This document shows, piece after piece, positions 36,978 through 45,974 of a stretch of 64,000 nt of DNA. Under the pieces are notes generated by a model. It did not search any database and was not told the origin of the DNA. It saw only the letters and a program-made list of their open reading frames with translations. The stretch is from an uncultured Aliiroseovarius sp. (GTDB lineage: Bacteria > Pseudomonadota > Alphaproteobacteria > Rhodobacterales > Rhodobacteraceae), in the NCBI RefSeq assembly GCF_947492455.1, contig NZ_CANLNB010000001.1:186001-250000 (forward strand), read 5' to 3'. Positions within the stretch are counted from its first letter, which is position 1. Each line of letters starts with the position of its first letter. The position numbers were made by a program, and so were the translations under genes.

Positions 36978-37299
36978 CGAACTGCTCACCCTGCTTGAGG
37001 AAGAGCGCCAGATGATTCTGAATGGTGATCTTCACGATCTGCCAAAACTGACCGAGGCAAAAACGGGCGCGCTGTCTGAGCTTGGACAAACAACCGTCAC
37101 CCAACAGCAGTTGGCGCATCTACAGGCGATGGCTGCACGCAATCAAAACCTGCTTGCCGCGGCAGCGAATGGCATTCGCTCGGTGCGGCAACGGCTCGAC
37201 GCCATTCGCAATCGGGATCAGGGGGTTAAAACATACACCCGTACAGGCGCCTCGGAGCTTCTGTCACGCAAGCCCTCGAACTTTGAAAAACGCGCGTGA
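36964..37299 (+). CDS. FlgN-like flagellar export chaperone
   Basis: 111 residues, almost entirely helical, with heptad-like spacing (FNELLTLLEEERQMIL, then LTEAKTGALSEL). Size and position in a flagellar operon fit FlgN, the chaperone of the hook-junction proteins FlgK and FlgL. Assignment rests on fold and context since such chaperones are poorly conserved. Confidence 0.75.
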   Translation: MHKFNELLTLLEEERQMILNGDLHDLPKLTEAKTGALSELGQTTVTQQQLAHLQAMAARNQNLLAAAANGIRSVRQRLDAIRNRDQGVKTYTRTGASELLSRKPSNFEKRA

Positions 37300-37472
37300 C
37301 CCGCCCCAGTTTAGTTCAACTTGTATGAAATCAAGCCGGCGAGATTCAGTATTCGTTCAGAGTTTCCATTGCAGTTTCGCTTTGCATCCAAACGGATGGC
37401 GCAGCCGATCAAATTGGCTTGCAGATGTCAGAAGGCAAAGTCGTCCCGCGTAAATCCGGGGACATGGGAACA

Positions 37473-37485
37473 GGCGCAAAGCGCC
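37473..37485 (+). promoter_or_regulatory. Small hairpin in the flagellin leader
   Basis: GGCGC AAA GCGCC lies about 20 bases before the flagellin start codon and just ahead of the AAGGGA ribosome site. In Caulobacter the flagellin leader is the target of FlbT, which acts with FlaF on translation and stability; flbT and flaF are right downstream here. A regulatory role for this hairpin is inferred. Confidence 0.4.
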
Positions 37486-37506
37486 ATAGATTGAAGGGAA
37501 TATAAT

Positions 37507-38844
37507 ATGTCCAGCATTCTGACCAACAACAGCGCGATGGTGGCGCTTCAAACGCTGAAGTCCATCAACTCGAACCTTGCCAGCACACAGGCCGAGATCT
37601 CGACCGGTAAATCGATCAGTTCGGCCAAAGATAACGCAGCCGTCTGGGCGATTTCGAAAGTCATGGAATCTGACGTAAAGGGTTTCAAGGGTATTTCGGA
37701 AAGCCTTTCGCTGGGGGAATCGACCGTCGCCGTTGCGCAGAAAGCAGCGGAAACAGTGACCGATCTTCTGACGCAGATGAAAGGCAAGATCGTTGCCGCG
37801 CAGGAAGAAAACGTGGACCGTTCGAAGCTGCAGACTGATATCGCTGCGCTGCGCGACCAGATCGGCTCGGTTGTGAACGCAGCCCAGTTCAACGGTCTGA
37901 ACCTGATCGACGGCACCAGCACCGACACAATGGACGTTCTGGCTTCGCTGGATCGTGATTCGTCGGGCAACGTGACGGCCCGTCACATCGAAGTTGACCG
38001 TCAAAACCTGTCGGTGACCACGCCGGTGACGTCGGCCGCATTCGGGACCACCGACCCGGCAGACCAGGCAGCAGCGAACGCGTTGATTCAGGCGGGTGCG
38101 AACAACACCCAGTTCAACGATGCGGCTTTTGACCCGGCCTCGCCGACCGCAACCATTGCGGATGGTGGAAGCCTGACCTTCACGATCGGATCGGTCAGTG
38201 AAGGCGACAGCTATCAGGTCATTCTGGATGATGTGAATGTCAACGTTGCCGGAGGCGGCACGTCGTTGGGTCAGCGCACCTTTGAATATGTCGCTGGCGC
38301 CAATGACGGTACTGCCGACGTCGCACAGCAGCTGGTCTCGCAGATCAACTCGTTCTTCGCGGCAGCGACCGGATCGGCTGAAGGCTACTCCATCACGCAA
38401 GGCACCGGCAGCAATACCAACCAGTTCACCATCACGAATGCGACTGGCGGTGTTACTGATGCCATCAACGTGGGCGTACGTGCACAGACTGGTGGCACAC
38501 CGGGCACGACGGCAGCTTCGGGCGGTTTGGGTGCATTGCAAAACATTGATGTCACCACTGATTCCGGTGCGACTGGCGCGCTGACCGCGATTGAGGGGTT
38601 GATCGACAAGTCAATCGATGCAGCAGCGGCCTTTGGCTCGGCTCAGGGCCGGATCGAGACACAGACGAACTTTATCTCGTCTCTGTCCGACTCGCTGACC
38701 TCGGGGATTGGTGCGCTTGTGGACGCGGACATGGAAGCGGCCTCGGCACGTTTGCAGGCGCTGCAGGTTCAGCAGCAGCTGGGCACTCAGGCGCTGTCGA
38801 TTGCCAACCAGGCGCCGCAGAACATCCTGTCGCTGTTCCGCTAA
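37507..38844 (+). CDS. fliC: Flagellin
   Basis: Filament subunit of 445 residues. The conserved N-terminal D0/D1 region (MSSILTNNSAMVALQTLKSI, then ISTGKSISSAKDNAA) and the C-terminal D1/D0 region (ALQVQQQLGTQALSIANQAP, NILSLFR) are intact. The central part, about residues 140-330, is a Gly/Thr/Ala/Asp-rich variable insertion exposed on the filament; it makes the protein clearly longer than the roughly 270-300 residues usual in alphaproteobacteria. The ribosome site is AAGGGA. A GC-rich hairpin follows the stop and flaF/flbT come next. Confidence 0.95.
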   Translation: MSSILTNNSAMVALQTLKSINSNLASTQAEISTGKSISSAKDNAAVWAISKVMESDVKGFKGISESLSLGESTVAVAQKAAETVTDLLTQMKGKIVAAQEENVDRSKLQTDIAALRDQIGSVVNAAQFNGLNLIDGTSTDTMDVLASLDRDSSGNVTARHIEVDRQNLSVTTPVTSAAFGTTDPADQAAANALIQAGANNTQFNDAAFDPASPTATIADGGSLTFTIGSVSEGDSYQVILDDVNVNVAGGGTSLGQRTFEYVAGANDGTADVAQQLVSQINSFFAAATGSAEGYSITQGTGSNTNQFTITNATGGVTDAINVGVRAQTGGTPGTTAASGGLGALQNIDVTTDSGATGALTAIEGLIDKSIDAAAAFGSAQGRIETQTNFISSLSDSLTSGIGALVDADMEAASARLQALQVQQQLGTQALSIANQAPQNILSLFR

Positions 38845-38857
38845 ATGGCGTGACTGT

Positions 38858-38878
38858 GGGGCGCCAAAACGGCGCCCC
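38858..38878 (+). terminator. GC-rich hairpin after the flagellin gene
   Basis: Perfect 8-bp stem GGGGCGCC / GGCGCCCC with a 5-base loop, 14 bases after the flagellin stop. There is no U run, so partial termination or protection of the abundant flagellin mRNA is more likely than full termination before flaF. Confidence 0.6.
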
Positions 38879-38924
38879 GCGCATCCCTTCTCCATGACCA
38901 CTATTGTATCCGGAAGGACATCCT

Positions 38925-39302
38925 GTGACCGCTATGAACATGACCAAAACGGCTTATGCGGCAACTCAAAACACCGTTCGCACACCGCGCGGTATCGAAT
39001 ACGAGGCATTTGCCCGTATCACACACCGCCTGAAATCCTCGGCAGAGAAAGGCCGCGGCGAATTCGGGCAACTGGCGCAAGCCATTCACGAAAATCGTCA
39101 ATTATGGACCTTGCTGGCCGCCGACGTCGCCGCCGCAGACAACGGCCTGCCCGCCGATCTTCGCGCCCGCATTTTCTATCTTTATGAATTCACCAATCAG
39201 CATTCGCGCAAGGCTCTGAAAGACCCGGTTGAGGTCGACGCCCTTGTTGAAATCAACACAGCCGTTATGCGCGGCCTGCGCCAGACAGGAGTAGCAGCAT
39301 GA
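38925..39302 (+). CDS. flaF: Flagellar biosynthesis regulator FlaF
   Basis: Alphaproteobacterial flagellin regulator, 125 residues, helical, recognised by AYAATQNTVRTPRGIEYEAFARIT and the later LTLLAADVAAADNGLP-like core. FlaF is known to promote flagellin synthesis or secretion, opposing FlbT. A GTG at 38925 is well placed six bases behind GGAAGGA; an ATG at 38934 is the alternative. The stop overlaps the flbT start. Confidence 0.9.
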   Translation: MTAMNMTKTAYAATQNTVRTPRGIEYEAFARITHRLKSSAEKGRGEFGQLAQAIHENRQLWTLLAADVAAADNGLPADLRARIFYLYEFTNQHSRKALKDPVEVDALVEINTAVMRGLRQTGVAA

Positions 39303-39703
39303 GCGGATTGGTCCTGAAACTCAGCCCGAAAGAACGTGTGTTGATCAACGGAGCCGTCATTGAAAATGGCGACCGGAGATCACGGCTGTCCGTCGTCACA
39401 CCGAACGCCAACATCCTGCGCCTGAAAGACGCCATCCACCCAGAGGAAGTGAACACGCCTGTGCGACGGGTCTGCTACATTGCTCAACTGGTTTTGTCTG
39501 GCGACGCGAAACAGGAAGATGGGCAACTTCAATTACTGCGCGGAATTGAGCAGCTCTCTCAGGTGCTCACAGATCCAGACAGCCGTAAGTTTCTGGATGC
39601 GGCCTCTGGTGCGGTTCTGGACAACCAGTACTATCAAGCGCTCAAGCAACTCCGCGCCTTGCTACCGCGTGAAGAACGCCTTCTGTCGGCACGGTTCGCA
39701 TGA
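39299..39703 (+). CDS. flbT: Flagellin translation repressor FlbT
   Basis: Post-transcriptional regulator of flagellin, 134 residues. The start SGLVLKLSPKERVLINGAV and IENGDRRSRL are diagnostic. In Caulobacter it binds the flagellin mRNA leader and triggers decay until the hook is complete. It overlaps flaF and the next gene by four bases each (ATGA junctions). Confidence 0.94.
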   Translation: MSGLVLKLSPKERVLINGAVIENGDRRSRLSVVTPNANILRLKDAIHPEEVNTPVRRVCYIAQLVLSGDAKQEDGQLQLLRGIEQLSQVLTDPDSRKFLDAASGAVLDNQYYQALKQLRALLPREERLLSARFA

Positions 39704-40494
39704 GTTTTCAACCGGTCATACCGTTCAGCGGCGCGGCCGGTTGGGCTTTTTTGCAGCGCACGAAAGACGCGCAGCAAGCTTCGTTCGAAAGCGGCGCGGT
39801 CCTTCAACGCGACGTACAGTATTTCCAAGAAAACATCGGAAAAGTCACAACGGCTGAAGAACTGGTCAGCGATCGCCGACTGCTCTCGGTTGCGCTTGGG
39901 GCTTATGGGCTAGGCGACGATATCAATAACACCTATTTCATCCGCAAAGTCCTAGAAGACGGAACGCTAAGCACCGACGCGTTGGCCAACAAGCTATCCG
40001 ACCAACGCTATTTTGAAATGGCTCGGGATTTCGGGTTCGGAGACTACAATATTCCGCGCACCCAAATCTCGGATTTTGCCGCCAAGACGGTCGCAGCATA
40101 TAAAGTGCGGCAGTTCGAAGTCGCGGTGGGCAATCAAGATCAGGATATGCGCCTTGCGATGAGCCTGGAGCGAGATCTAGGCAATATCATTGGAAAATCC
40201 ACTTCAGATACTGCGAAATGGTATTCGGTCATGGGGAATCCGCCATTGCGTCAAGTGTTTGAAACGGCGCTGGGGCTTCCGTCCTCTTTCGGGACCATCG
40301 ACATCGACAAGCAGCTTAAAGTCTTTCAGGAGAAATCCGAACGCTATTTCGGGTCCTCTGCGGTTGATCAATTTTCGAAACCCGCACAGCTGGAAGAACT
40401 TACCCGCCTGTTTCTCGCACGGTCTCAGATTGCGCAGGGAACGGCGGCGCTCAGCTCAAACTCAATCGCTCTGACATTGCTTCAGAACGTGTGA
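39700..40494 (+). CDS. DUF1217 flagellar-associated protein
   Basis: 264-residue protein of the DUF1217 type found in alphaproteobacterial flagellar clusters. Repeated helical pieces are visible (DRRLLSVALGAYGL, DQRYFEMARDFGFG). Its role is unknown; coupling to flbT suggests a flagellin-level or assembly role. It ends two bases before the convergent fliI gene. Confidence 0.82.
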   Translation: MSFQPVIPFSGAAGWAFLQRTKDAQQASFESGAVLQRDVQYFQENIGKVTTAEELVSDRRLLSVALGAYGLGDDINNTYFIRKVLEDGTLSTDALANKLSDQRYFEMARDFGFGDYNIPRTQISDFAAKTVAAYKVRQFEVAVGNQDQDMRLAMSLERDLGNIIGKSTSDTAKWYSVMGNPPLRQVFETALGLPSSFGTIDIDKQLKVFQEKSERYFGSSAVDQFSKPAQLEELTRLFLARSQIAQGTAALSSNSIALTLLQNV

Positions 40495-40496
40495 CG

Positions 40497-41822
40497 CTAG
40501 TCCGCATTCTTGGACAAACAGGCCGCCAGCCGATCGAAACTGGTGCGCGTGTCCAGCACCTCGGGTGCAGCCAGAAATCCATCTATCTTTGGCCAAGCCT
40601 CAACCGCGTGATCCAGCATTTCATCTGCTCCTGCAGAATATAGTCCCGCTTGGATCATCATTTCAGACCGATCATACAATCCCAGTAACTGGCGCCCTTC
40701 TAGAATAAGGGCATTCTCGTCGTTCGAGGCCGCTTCCGGCAAGGCCCGCGATACCGACCGCAGAACATCAATCGCCGGGAAGCGCCCGCGTTCTGCGATC
40801 TTGCGATCCAGCACGACATGACCATCCAGAACCCCACGCAAGATATCCGCAACGGGCTCCTCCATATCAGATCCCGCGACAAGGACCGAAAACACAGCTG
40901 TGATGTCTCCTGTCCCGTCGACACCCGGCCCCGCCCGCTCACACAGAGAGGTAATCTGTTGCGTGGTAGATGGGGGAAACCCACGCAGATTTCCCGTCTC
41001 GCCTGAAGCAAGCGCAATCTCGCGATGCGCCTCGGCAAATCGGGTTACGCTGTCTGCCAGAAACAACACCTGCCGCCCAAGATCGCGAAAATGCTCGGCA
41101 ACCGACATTGCCATCCATGCGCAGCGACGACGCATCATCGGCGATTGATCCGAAGTCGCGGCGACGACAACCGCACGCTTCATCCCTTGTTCGCCCAAGA
41201 CACGCTCCACGAATTCACGCACCTCGCGCCCGCGTTCACCAATCAATGCGATCACGACCACATCAGCGTGCACGCCCCGTGCAAGCTTGGCCAGCAGGGT
41301 GGATTTGCCCACTCCCGAGCCCGCAAAAAGTCCGATCCGCTGCCCGGACACAATCGGAAGATAGGTGTTGAACACGGTCATTCCGGTCTCAAGCCGATCC
41401 CCCAACGGGCGGCGCGCGGTCGGGTTCGGCACCTCACCTTTCAAGGCGCGCACCTGAGTCCCCTGTAGGATCGGCGCACCGTCCAGACTTTGCCCCAACG
41501 GATCCACAACCCGCCCGATCCAACTGTCATCCGGGGAAATACTGGTGCCACCCAGCAACTCAACCTCGTCTCCGATCTGCAGTCCGGCGCAATCCCCATC
41601 TGGCAAGACCGAGATCGTGTCACCCGACAGCCCCAGAACCTCGCCCATCCGGGGTGTACCACCGCGCGGATGGATCTGCACCAGATCCGCCTGTGCGGCG
41701 ATTTTTGCAAGCCCCGACACCTCGACCATACCCTGCCGAATGTGGTTCACACGCCCGATATGTCGAACGACCTGCAGTGATGAAAGCGCTGCGGTCACCT
41801 GCTCGAACCCAACATTGTGCAT
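40497..41822 (-). CDS. fliI: Flagellum-specific ATPase FliI
   Basis: ATPase of the flagellar type III export apparatus, 441 residues, related to F1 beta subunits. Walker A is GSGVGKST in GLFAGSGVGKSTLLAKLARG, Walker B is VLFLADSVTRFAEAHRE, and GFPPSTTQQITSLCERAGPG is present. Two ATGs lie close: 41828, only two bases after AGGAG, and 41822, eight bases after it; the latter is preferred by spacing. It is divergent from flgB. Confidence 0.94.
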   Translation of the reverse strand: MHNVGFEQVTAALSSLQVVRHIGRVNHIRQGMVEVSGLAKIAAQADLVQIHPRGGTPRMGEVLGLSGDTISVLPDGDCAGLQIGDEVELLGGTSISPDDSWIGRVVDPLGQSLDGAPILQGTQVRALKGEVPNPTARRPLGDRLETGMTVFNTYLPIVSGQRIGLFAGSGVGKSTLLAKLARGVHADVVVIALIGERGREVREFVERVLGEQGMKRAVVVAATSDQSPMMRRRCAWMAMSVAEHFRDLGRQVLFLADSVTRFAEAHREIALASGETGNLRGFPPSTTQQITSLCERAGPGVDGTGDITAVFSVLVAGSDMEEPVADILRGVLDGHVVLDRKIAERGRFPAIDVLRSVSRALPEAASNDENALILEGRQLLGLYDRSEMMIQAGLYSAGADEMLDHAVEAWPKIDGFLAAPEVLDTRTSFDRLAACLSKNAD

Positions 41823-41909
41823 CGGCATTCTCCTAAAATTTTCACTGAAACTGTTTATAAAGGAATCAGGGTTAAGCCTTGGTTGAAGCCAATCGAGGGA
41901 GAAGCCCCG

Positions 41910-42302
41910 ATGTTTGAAAAACTGAGTATTTTTGCAAAGGCGAACGACCTTGCGCTCCATGCTGCGGCACGGCAGTCCGTCATCGCGCAGAACGTGGCGA
42001 ACGCGGATACGCCGGGGTATCGCGCCCGCGACGTTGCCTCGTTTTCTGAGACGTATAAGCCTGACCGGCCTGACCAAATGCGCGCCACGCGCAGCGGGCA
42101 TATCGGGACAGATGCGGCCACCTCCCCTGCAACAGAATCGAACGTCGTTTATCGCGCCGGCGCGACCTCGCCCAACGGGAACTCGGTGTCGCTTGAGACC
42201 GAGATGATGATGGCTGCCGAGGCCAAGCGGGACCACGACATGGCGCTGGCCGTTTACAAGTCCACGCTGGGCATTATGCGCAGCGCGCTGGGGCGGAGGT
42301 AA
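41910..42302 (+). CDS. flgB: Flagellar basal-body rod protein FlgB
   Basis: Proximal rod subunit, 130 residues, with the rod signature RQSVIAQNVANADTPGYRARD. It starts a long operon: flgB, flgC, fliE, fliQ, flgF, flgG, flgA, flgH, fliL. The C-terminus has the family helix KRDHDMALAVYKSTLGIMRS. Confidence 0.94.
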   Translation: MFEKLSIFAKANDLALHAAARQSVIAQNVANADTPGYRARDVASFSETYKPDRPDQMRATRSGHIGTDAATSPATESNVVYRAGATSPNGNSVSLETEMMMAAEAKRDHDMALAVYKSTLGIMRSALGRR

Positions 42303-42308
42303 CGGGCC

Positions 42309-42701
42309 ATGAGTGATCTTCGCAATTCGGTCGCCGCTGCCGCATCGGGCATGAAAAGTCAGGCCAACCGCCTGCGCCATGTGTCTGAAAACATCGCCAA
42401 TGTGGACACGCCCGGCTATCGCAGAAAAATGGTCAGCTTCCAGGCCGCGCTTGAAGGTGGGCGCACCACGGGACTGGTGGAAACAGGTCGCGTCCAGTTG
42501 GACAAAACTGCCTTGCCCGCCATTTACGACCCCTCACATCCGCTGGCTGATGAAAGCGGTCACTATCAAGGCTCGAACGTCGATCTGGTGATCGAGATCG
42601 CGGACGCCCGTGAAGCGCAGCGGAGCTATGAAGCTAACCTGAAAATGTTTGACCAGTCGCGCCAGATGTCGCGCGGGCTGTTGGATCTGCTGCGCCGGTA
42701 G
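42309..42701 (+). CDS. flgC: Flagellar basal-body rod protein FlgC
   Basis: Proximal rod subunit, 130 residues, with SENIANVDTPGYRRKM near the N-terminus and the C-terminal helix ANLKMFDQSRQMSRGLLDL. It lies six bases after flgB. Confidence 0.95.
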   Translation: MSDLRNSVAAAASGMKSQANRLRHVSENIANVDTPGYRRKMVSFQAALEGGRTTGLVETGRVQLDKTALPAIYDPSHPLADESGHYQGSNVDLVIEIADAREAQRSYEANLKMFDQSRQMSRGLLDLLRR

Positions 42702-42712
42702 GAGGATAGATT

Positions 42713-43003
42713 ATGGATATTCGTGCAACACTCGCCTCGCAGCAATATGCGGCCTCGCGACAGGCAGCTCAGCCGACGGCGAATAATGAACAAAAAGTGA
42801 ACAATTTCGCGGGTGTCGCGCAGGATTTCGCGCAGACCCTGCAAACTGGCGAACGCACCGCGATGGCCGCGCTGTCTGGTGATGCGGATCCGCATGCATT
42901 GGTGCAGGCCTTGGCCCAGACCGAGCTGGCGGTCGAGACCGCAGTGACCGTCCGCGACAAGGTGGTCGAGGCCTATCAGGAAATTCTAAGGATGCCGGTC
43001 TGA
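42713..43003 (+). CDS. fliE: Flagellar hook-basal body protein FliE
   Basis: Small adapter, 96 residues, joining the MS ring to the rod. The C-terminal half ALVQALAQTELAVETAV and RDKVVEAYQEILRMPV is typical of FliE. The stop overlaps the fliQ start by one base. Confidence 0.92.
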   Translation: MDIRATLASQQYAASRQAAQPTANNEQKVNNFAGVAQDFAQTLQTGERTAMAALSGDADPHALVQALAQTELAVETAVTVRDKVVEAYQEILRMPV

Positions 43004-43269
43004 TGGACGAGATTATCTTCTATGACACGCTGCGCGCGGGGCTGTGGGATGCGGTCCTGATCTCACTTCCCATCCTGTCGGTCGCGCTGATTGCCGGTCT
43101 GATCGTTGGCCTGTTTCAAGCACTGACTTCGATCCAGGAAATGACCCTTACCTTTGTCCCCAAGCTGGTGGCCATTCTGGTCGTCTTCTGGGGCAGCATG
43201 GGGTTCATGACCGAAACGCTGGTCAGCTTTTTCCAGCTGCGCGTCGTTCCCTTGATTGCAGGAGGCTGA
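43003..43269 (+). CDS. fliQ: Flagellar export protein FliQ
   Basis: Export-gate subunit of 88 residues with two membrane helices (about 15-40 and 50-75) and the conserved block FQALTSIQEMTLTFVPKL between them. fliP and fliR are not beside it, as is common in this family. It lies inside the rod-gene operon. Confidence 0.95.
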   Translation: MDEIIFYDTLRAGLWDAVLISLPILSVALIAGLIVGLFQALTSIQEMTLTFVPKLVAILVVFWGSMGFMTETLVSFFQLRVVPLIAGG

Positions 43270-43270
43270 G

Positions 43271-43993
43271 ATGGACAATATCGGCTATACGTCCCTGACA
43301 CGGCAATCTGGCCTGATGCGCGAAATGCAAAGCATCGCCAACAACATTGCCAATGCCTCGACCACCGGGTTCCGACGCGAGGGCGTGATTTTTTCCGAGT
43401 ATATTCATGCGCTTGAACGGGGTGATCCGTCGCTTTCCATGGCAACGGCCAACACGCGCGCGCTGAATTTGGAACAAGGCGCACTGACCCAAACCGGCGG
43501 CACATTCGACTTCGCAATCGAAGGCGATGGTTTCTTTCTACTGGACGGACCAACCGGCCAATTCCTGACCCGTGCAGGAGTCTTCACGCCATCCGCCGAG
43601 GGCGAGCTTGTGACCCCTGACGGCTATCGTCTGTTGGACGGTGGCGGGTCCCCCGTCTTCATTCCGCCCGATGCGAAAACCGTATCGATGGCCGCGGATG
43701 GGACGCTGTCTGCCGACGGCCGGGCACTGGCCTTGATTGGTCTGTTCACCCCGGTCGATCAGACCGACCTTCAGCACCGCGACGGCGTCCGGTTCGAAGC
43801 GCCCAGCGGGGTCGAACCGGCCCTATCTGAGGCCTCGATCCTGCAGGGGTTTGTCGAAGGATCCAACGTCGATCCCATCGCCGAAATCGCCCGCATGATC
43901 GAGGTGCAGCGCAGCTATGAGCTGGGTCAGAAATTCATGGAAAAAGAGGATGAACGCATCCGCTCGGTCACCAAAACGGTCATCGGACAATAG
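43271..43993 (+). CDS. flgF: Flagellar basal-body rod protein FlgF
   Basis: Proximal rod component, 240 residues, with MQSIANNIANASTTGFRREG near the start and the C-terminal NVDPIAEIARMIEVQRSYELG of the FlgE/F/G family. The ATG at 43271 has AGGAGG five bases upstream. Confidence 0.95.
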   Translation: MDNIGYTSLTRQSGLMREMQSIANNIANASTTGFRREGVIFSEYIHALERGDPSLSMATANTRALNLEQGALTQTGGTFDFAIEGDGFFLLDGPTGQFLTRAGVFTPSAEGELVTPDGYRLLDGGGSPVFIPPDAKTVSMAADGTLSADGRALALIGLFTPVDQTDLQHRDGVRFEAPSGVEPALSEASILQGFVEGSNVDPIAEIARMIEVQRSYELGQKFMEKEDERIRSVTKTVIGQ

Positions 43994-44002
43994 GAGGCTT
44001 AA

Positions 44003-44788
44003 ATGCGCGCACTGAACATTGCAGCAACCGGGATGTTGGCCCAGCAAATGCGGGTCGAGACGATCTCGAACAACCTCGCGAACATGTCGACTACGGGTTA
44101 CAACACTCGGCGGGCCGAGTTCGCGGACCTACATTATCAGCAGGCCACGCGGGCGGGCACGATCAATGCTGCGGACGGGACGGTCCTGCCGACTGGCGTC
44201 CAGTTGGGTCTCGGAGTGCGCCCAACCTCGGTCACGATGATGGTGCAGCAAGGGACGCTGGCGCAGACCAATGGCGATCTGGATCTGGCCATCGAAGGGC
44301 GGGGATATCTGGAGGTCACGCTGCCTTCTGGCGCGTCTGGGTACACGCGGGACGGTGGGCTGAAATTGTCTGGCGACGGCTTAATCGTGACCTCGGACGG
44401 CTATCCGGTCGCGCCTGAAATCACCATTCCCAGCGACGCGCGCCAGATCTCGATCAACGCAGATGGCGAGGTCTATGCCTATTTCGACAACACCATCGAA
44501 CCCGAACTTATGGGCGCCTTCACCCTTGCCAGTTTCACCAATGACAAAGGGCTTGAGGCGATCGGCTCGAACTTGTTTCGCGAAACGCCTGCCTCGGGCC
44601 CCGCTTTTGTTGGGGCCCCGGGGACGGACGGGCGCGGAACGCTACGGCAGGGCTATCTGGAAAACAGTTCCGTCGATGCCGTACGCGAAATCACCGAGCT
44701 GATCGCGGCCCAGCGGGGCTATGAACTGAACTCGAAAGTCATCACCGCGGCTGACCAGATGCTTGCGGCAACCACACAGGTGCGCTGA
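44003..44788 (+). CDS. flgG: Flagellar distal rod protein FlgG
   Basis: Distal rod subunit, 261 residues, starting MRALNIAATGMLAQQMRVE followed by SNNLANMSTTGYNTRRAEF, and ending with AQRGYELNSKVITAADQML. AGGAGG precedes the start. The stop overlaps the flgA start (TGATG). Confidence 0.96.
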   Translation: MRALNIAATGMLAQQMRVETISNNLANMSTTGYNTRRAEFADLHYQQATRAGTINAADGTVLPTGVQLGLGVRPTSVTMMVQQGTLAQTNGDLDLAIEGRGYLEVTLPSGASGYTRDGGLKLSGDGLIVTSDGYPVAPEITIPSDARQISINADGEVYAYFDNTIEPELMGAFTLASFTNDKGLEAIGSNLFRETPASGPAFVGAPGTDGRGTLRQGYLENSSVDAVREITELIAAQRGYELNSKVITAADQMLAATTQVR

Positions 44789-45222
44789 TGAAACGGTTTC
44801 TGACATTCCTTTTGATGGGGCTCGCAGCGCCTGCTGCCGCCGATACGGTCGTCGCAGCCAAGAACCTACGGCCCGGCATGATCGTCTCGGCGATGGACGT
44901 AAAGCTGGTCGAGGCCGATATCCCGGGCGGCTTTCAGCTGCTCGACGATGTCATCGGACAAGTGGCCCGCGTGGTGCTGTATGCCGGGCGGCCCGTGTTG
45001 CCCAATGACATTGGCCCGCCTGCTCTGATCGACCGAAACCAGATCGTTACTCTGGTCTATACCGCCGGACCCATGACGATCCTGACCGAAGGGCGCAGCC
45101 TTGGGCGCGGCGCGGTCGGGGACCGCGTGCGGGTGATGAACCTGTCATCGCGCACGACGATCACCGGCTCGGTGTCCCCCAATGGCGACGTCATCGTTTC
45201 GAATTCTCACACCCAATTTTGA
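44788..45222 (+). CDS. flgA: Flagella basal-body P-ring formation protein FlgA
   Basis: Periplasmic chaperone of the P ring, 144 residues, with an N-terminal signal peptide (MKRFLTFLLMGLAAPAAA) and a SAF-type domain with LRPGMIVSAMDVKLVE and the C-terminal RVRVMNLSSRTTITGSVSPNG. It is the short form common in alphaproteobacteria. Confidence 0.94.
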   Translation: MKRFLTFLLMGLAAPAAADTVVAAKNLRPGMIVSAMDVKLVEADIPGGFQLLDDVIGQVARVVLYAGRPVLPNDIGPPALIDRNQIVTLVYTAGPMTILTEGRSLGRGAVGDRVRVMNLSSRTTITGSVSPNGDVIVSNSHTQF

Positions 45223-45234
45223 CAAGGAAGACCC

Positions 45235-45963
45235 ATGCGTTTGACCCTGCCCCTTCTGATCCTGTCCCTGGCTGTGACCGCCTGTTCCCGCATAGAAAAT
45301 GTCGGCAAAGCCCCTGCGCTAAACCCTGTTGAAATGAGCGCCGAGCATCACGCGATGCAAGCCTCGGCGCTACCGCAGAACCTTCCGCCGCAAGGCACCG
45401 TGGACCGTTCGTCCTTGTGGAGCGGCGGGCGACAGTCGCTGCTTGGGGATCGGCGCGCTCAGCAGTCGGGCGACATTCTGACCGTGGTAATCGAAATCAA
45501 CGATCGCGCAGAGTTCTCGAACAGCTCGTCCCGCGCGCGTGGGGCGTCTGACGATATGGGCGTTCCGCATCTGTTTGGGATCCCACAAGCCATCGACGGC
45601 GCACTGCCCGAGGGTGCCTCGATGGCGAACGCAGTTGGGATGTCGTCCAGCAGTGCGTACAACGGCAACGGGTCGGTGAAACGGAACGAGAAACTGGAAC
45701 TGCGCGTGGCCGCCACTGTCCTCGGGACGCTGCCAAATGGCGTGTTGAAAATTCAAGGCTCGCAAGAGGTTCGGGTCAATTTCGAACTCCGCGAACTTCT
45801 GGTCACTGGGTTCGTGCGGCCTGAGGACATCTCGCGCCAGAACGAAATCCCGTATGACAAGATCGCCTCGGCCCGTATTTCCTATGGCGGTCGCGGGCAA
45901 ATCACCGACGTCCAGCAGCCGCGCTATGGTCAGCAGATTGCTGACATCATTCTTCCGTACTAA
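45235..45963 (+). CDS. flgH: Flagellar L-ring protein FlgH
   Basis: Outer-membrane lipoprotein forming the L ring, 242 residues. The lipobox AVTAC places the modified Cys at residue 17. Family marks are SLWSGGRQSLLGDRRAQQSGD with DILTVVIEINDRA, and the C-terminal GRGQITDVQQPRYGQQ. Confidence 0.95.
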   Translation: MRLTLPLLILSLAVTACSRIENVGKAPALNPVEMSAEHHAMQASALPQNLPPQGTVDRSSLWSGGRQSLLGDRRAQQSGDILTVVIEINDRAEFSNSSSRARGASDDMGVPHLFGIPQAIDGALPEGASMANAVGMSSSSAYNGNGSVKRNEKLELRVAATVLGTLPNGVLKIQGSQEVRVNFELRELLVTGFVRPEDISRQNEIPYDKIASARISYGGRGQITDVQQPRYGQQIADIILPY

Positions 45964-45974
45964 AGGGGGGCGAG

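Noticed and set aside
37357-37500. Sigma-54 promoter before flagellin
   Set aside because: No GG-N10-GC pair with the expected flanking bases could be placed with confidence.
41823-42380. Upstream extension of fliI by 186 residues
   Set aside because: It runs through the flgB gene on the other strand; the normal FliI N-terminus and a ribosome site are at 41822.
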